Shown piece after piece: positions 62,672-64,000 of a stretch of DNA of 64,000 nucleotides (the stretch's first letter is position 1; every line of letters begins with the position of its first letter). The notes below the pieces were generated by a model. The model had not been told where the DNA came from, searched no databases, and saw only the letters and a program-made list of their open reading frames with translations. Made by a program: the position numbers and the translations under genes. The stretch lies in NCBI GenBank assembly GCA_902578495.1, contig CACHCY010000004.1:1-64000 (forward strand), read 5' to 3'. This DNA comes from an uncultured SAR86 cluster bacterium. Its GTDB lineage: Bacteria; Pseudomonadota; Gammaproteobacteria; Magnimaribacterales; AG-339-G14.

Positions 62672-64000
62672 ATGGAAAATACTTTTGACTATGTTGTTGT
62701 AGGAGCTGGAAGCTCCGGTTGTGTAATGGCAAACAGGTTAAGTGAAGAAGGAACTGATACCGTTCTTATTCTTGAGGCAGGAGGCAAGGATACAAATATG
62801 TTTATTCATATGCCTTCTGGATACTCGCAAATTGTTCCTACCAAGAATGATAATAATTATGGTTTTGAGACTGAACCAGAAGCTACAACTAATAACAGGC
62901 CTTTATACTGGCCAAGAGGTAAAGGTTGGGGTGGCTCATCTTCAATAAATGCAATGATTTATATCCGAGGCCATTCTTATGATTATGACTTATGGCGACA
63001 ACAAGGAAATGAAGGGTGGTCATACGATGATGTGCTTCCTTATTTCAAAAAGGCAGAAAATTTTCATGGCGATGGAGATGAAGAGTTTCATGGATATGAG
63101 GGTCCTCTTCATGTCAAAAAATCTGATAGAGATGACGATTTATTGCTAGAAAAATTCATAGAGGCTGGTCAACAAGCTGGTTTTCCCTTCACAAGAGACT
63201 TCAATGGAAAGGAACAGGAAGGTGTTTCAAGATACGAACATACCATTAATGATACTTCTAGAGGGCCGAGGAGATGGAGCTCAGCTCAAGCTTATCTGCA
63301 TCCAGCATTAGAAAGAGAGAATTTAAGCAATGAAATCAATGTAACAGTTGATAAGTTGATAATGGATGGAAAAAAAGTAAAAGGCATCGAGTACATAAAC
63401 AAGAGAGGTGAAAGAAAATCATGTTTTGCCAACAAAGAGGTTATTTTATCTGCAGGTGCTCTTGGTTCTCCTCTAATATTGATGAGGAGTGGAATTGGAG
63501 ATCCAAACGACATAACAAAACATGGCATAGATTTAGTGCACGAATTAAAAGGGGTTGGAAAAAATATGCAAGATCACTACGGTGTGACCAGCTCATTTTA
63601 TTCTACTAAGCCGGTTACCCTTCATAGATCGGTATCATGGATTAAAACTCAGATAGCAGGAATTAAATACTTGTTGTTTGGCACAGGTGATGCTGCTTAC
63701 CCTCCTTGTAGCGGAGGAGGATTTATAAAATCAAGTCCAGAAAAAGATTTACCAGATACTCAGCTTCATTATGTTTCTATTCAAGGTGAAGATCAGCATT
63801 TTAGAACCGGGGTGACTAAAGAGCATGGTTTTTCATGCATTGCTTATATTTGTAGGCCGCAAAGCAGGGGTTATTTGACTCTGAAAAGTGCTGATCCTGA
63901 AGATGAGCCTCTTTTATATCCAAATTACCTTTCTGAAGAGGAGGACGTAATTGATCTTAGAAATGCTCTGAGAGAAACAAGAAGGATATTGATGCAACCA
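62672..64000 (+). CDS. GMC-family oxidoreductase (choline dehydrogenase-like), 3' truncated by window edge
   Basis: Main frame absent from the ORF track (no stop in window). ATG at 62672 after GAGGAG SD; MENTFDYVVVGAGSSGCVMANRLSEEGTDTVLILEAGGKD and PRGKGWGGSSSINAMIYIRGHSYDYDLW. Confidence 0.93.
   Translation, partial: MENTFDYVVVGAGSSGCVMANRLSEEGTDTVLILEAGGKDTNMFIHMPSGYSQIVPTKNDNNYGFETEPEATTNNRPLYWPRGKGWGGSSSINAMIYIRGHSYDYDLWRQQGNEGWSYDDVLPYFKKAENFHGDGDEEFHGYEGPLHVKKSDRDDDLLLEKFIEAGQQAGFPFTRDFNGKEQEGVSRYEHTINDTSRGPRRWSSAQAYLHPALERENLSNEINVTVDKLIMDGKKVKGIEYINKRGERKSCFANKEVILSAGALGSPLILMRSGIGDPNDITKHGIDLVHELKGVGKNMQDHYGVTSSFYSTKPVTLHRSVSWIKTQIAGIKYLLFGTGDAAYPPCSGGGFIKSSPEKDLPDTQLHYVSIQGEDQHFRTGVTKEHGFSCIAYICRPQSRGYLTLKSADPEDEPLLYPNYLSEEEDVIDLRNALRETRRILMQP

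Overview
Window is AT-rich, very compact bacterial chromosome. Gene content and order (alaS-lysC, cysS-ppiB-lpxH, leuCD-leuB-asd-truA-trpF-accD-folC-cvpA-purF) look gammaproteobacterial, probably a streamlined marine lineage such as SAR86 (inference only). About 50 protein-coding genes are supported, plus one tRNA-Asn. No rRNA, CRISPR array, transposase or prophage was seen. Most of it is core metabolism: leucine, tryptophan, chorismate, purine and pyrimidine synthesis, the 2-methylcitrate cycle, DNA repair/SOS, alaS/cysS, and acyl-CoA metabolism. There is also a YjbEFGH-like exopolysaccharide export module. Most notable observations: (1) an aspartate-semialdehyde dehydrogenase with a C-terminal extension resembling the FimV/HubP C-terminal domain, at the locus where a separate fimV gene normally sits; (2) a YihG-like acyltransferase whose conserved N-terminus is only recovered with an ATT start codon behind a perfect Shine-Dalgarno, missed by the ORF track; (3) a tRNA-Asn ending 7 nt before the ATG of a Cas4/RecB-like nuclease, with the tRNA acceptor strand possibly serving as its SD; (4) 8 of 9 convergent gene pairs overlapping tail-to-tail, four by a shared YTAA stop motif; (5) a LexA box abutting the lexA start codon, suggesting a leaderless SOS-repressed mRNA; (6) a poly-Glu/Thr-rich YjbE-like secreted protein convergent to the export genes across a bidirectional terminator. 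All family calls come from reading the sequence; no database search was run.
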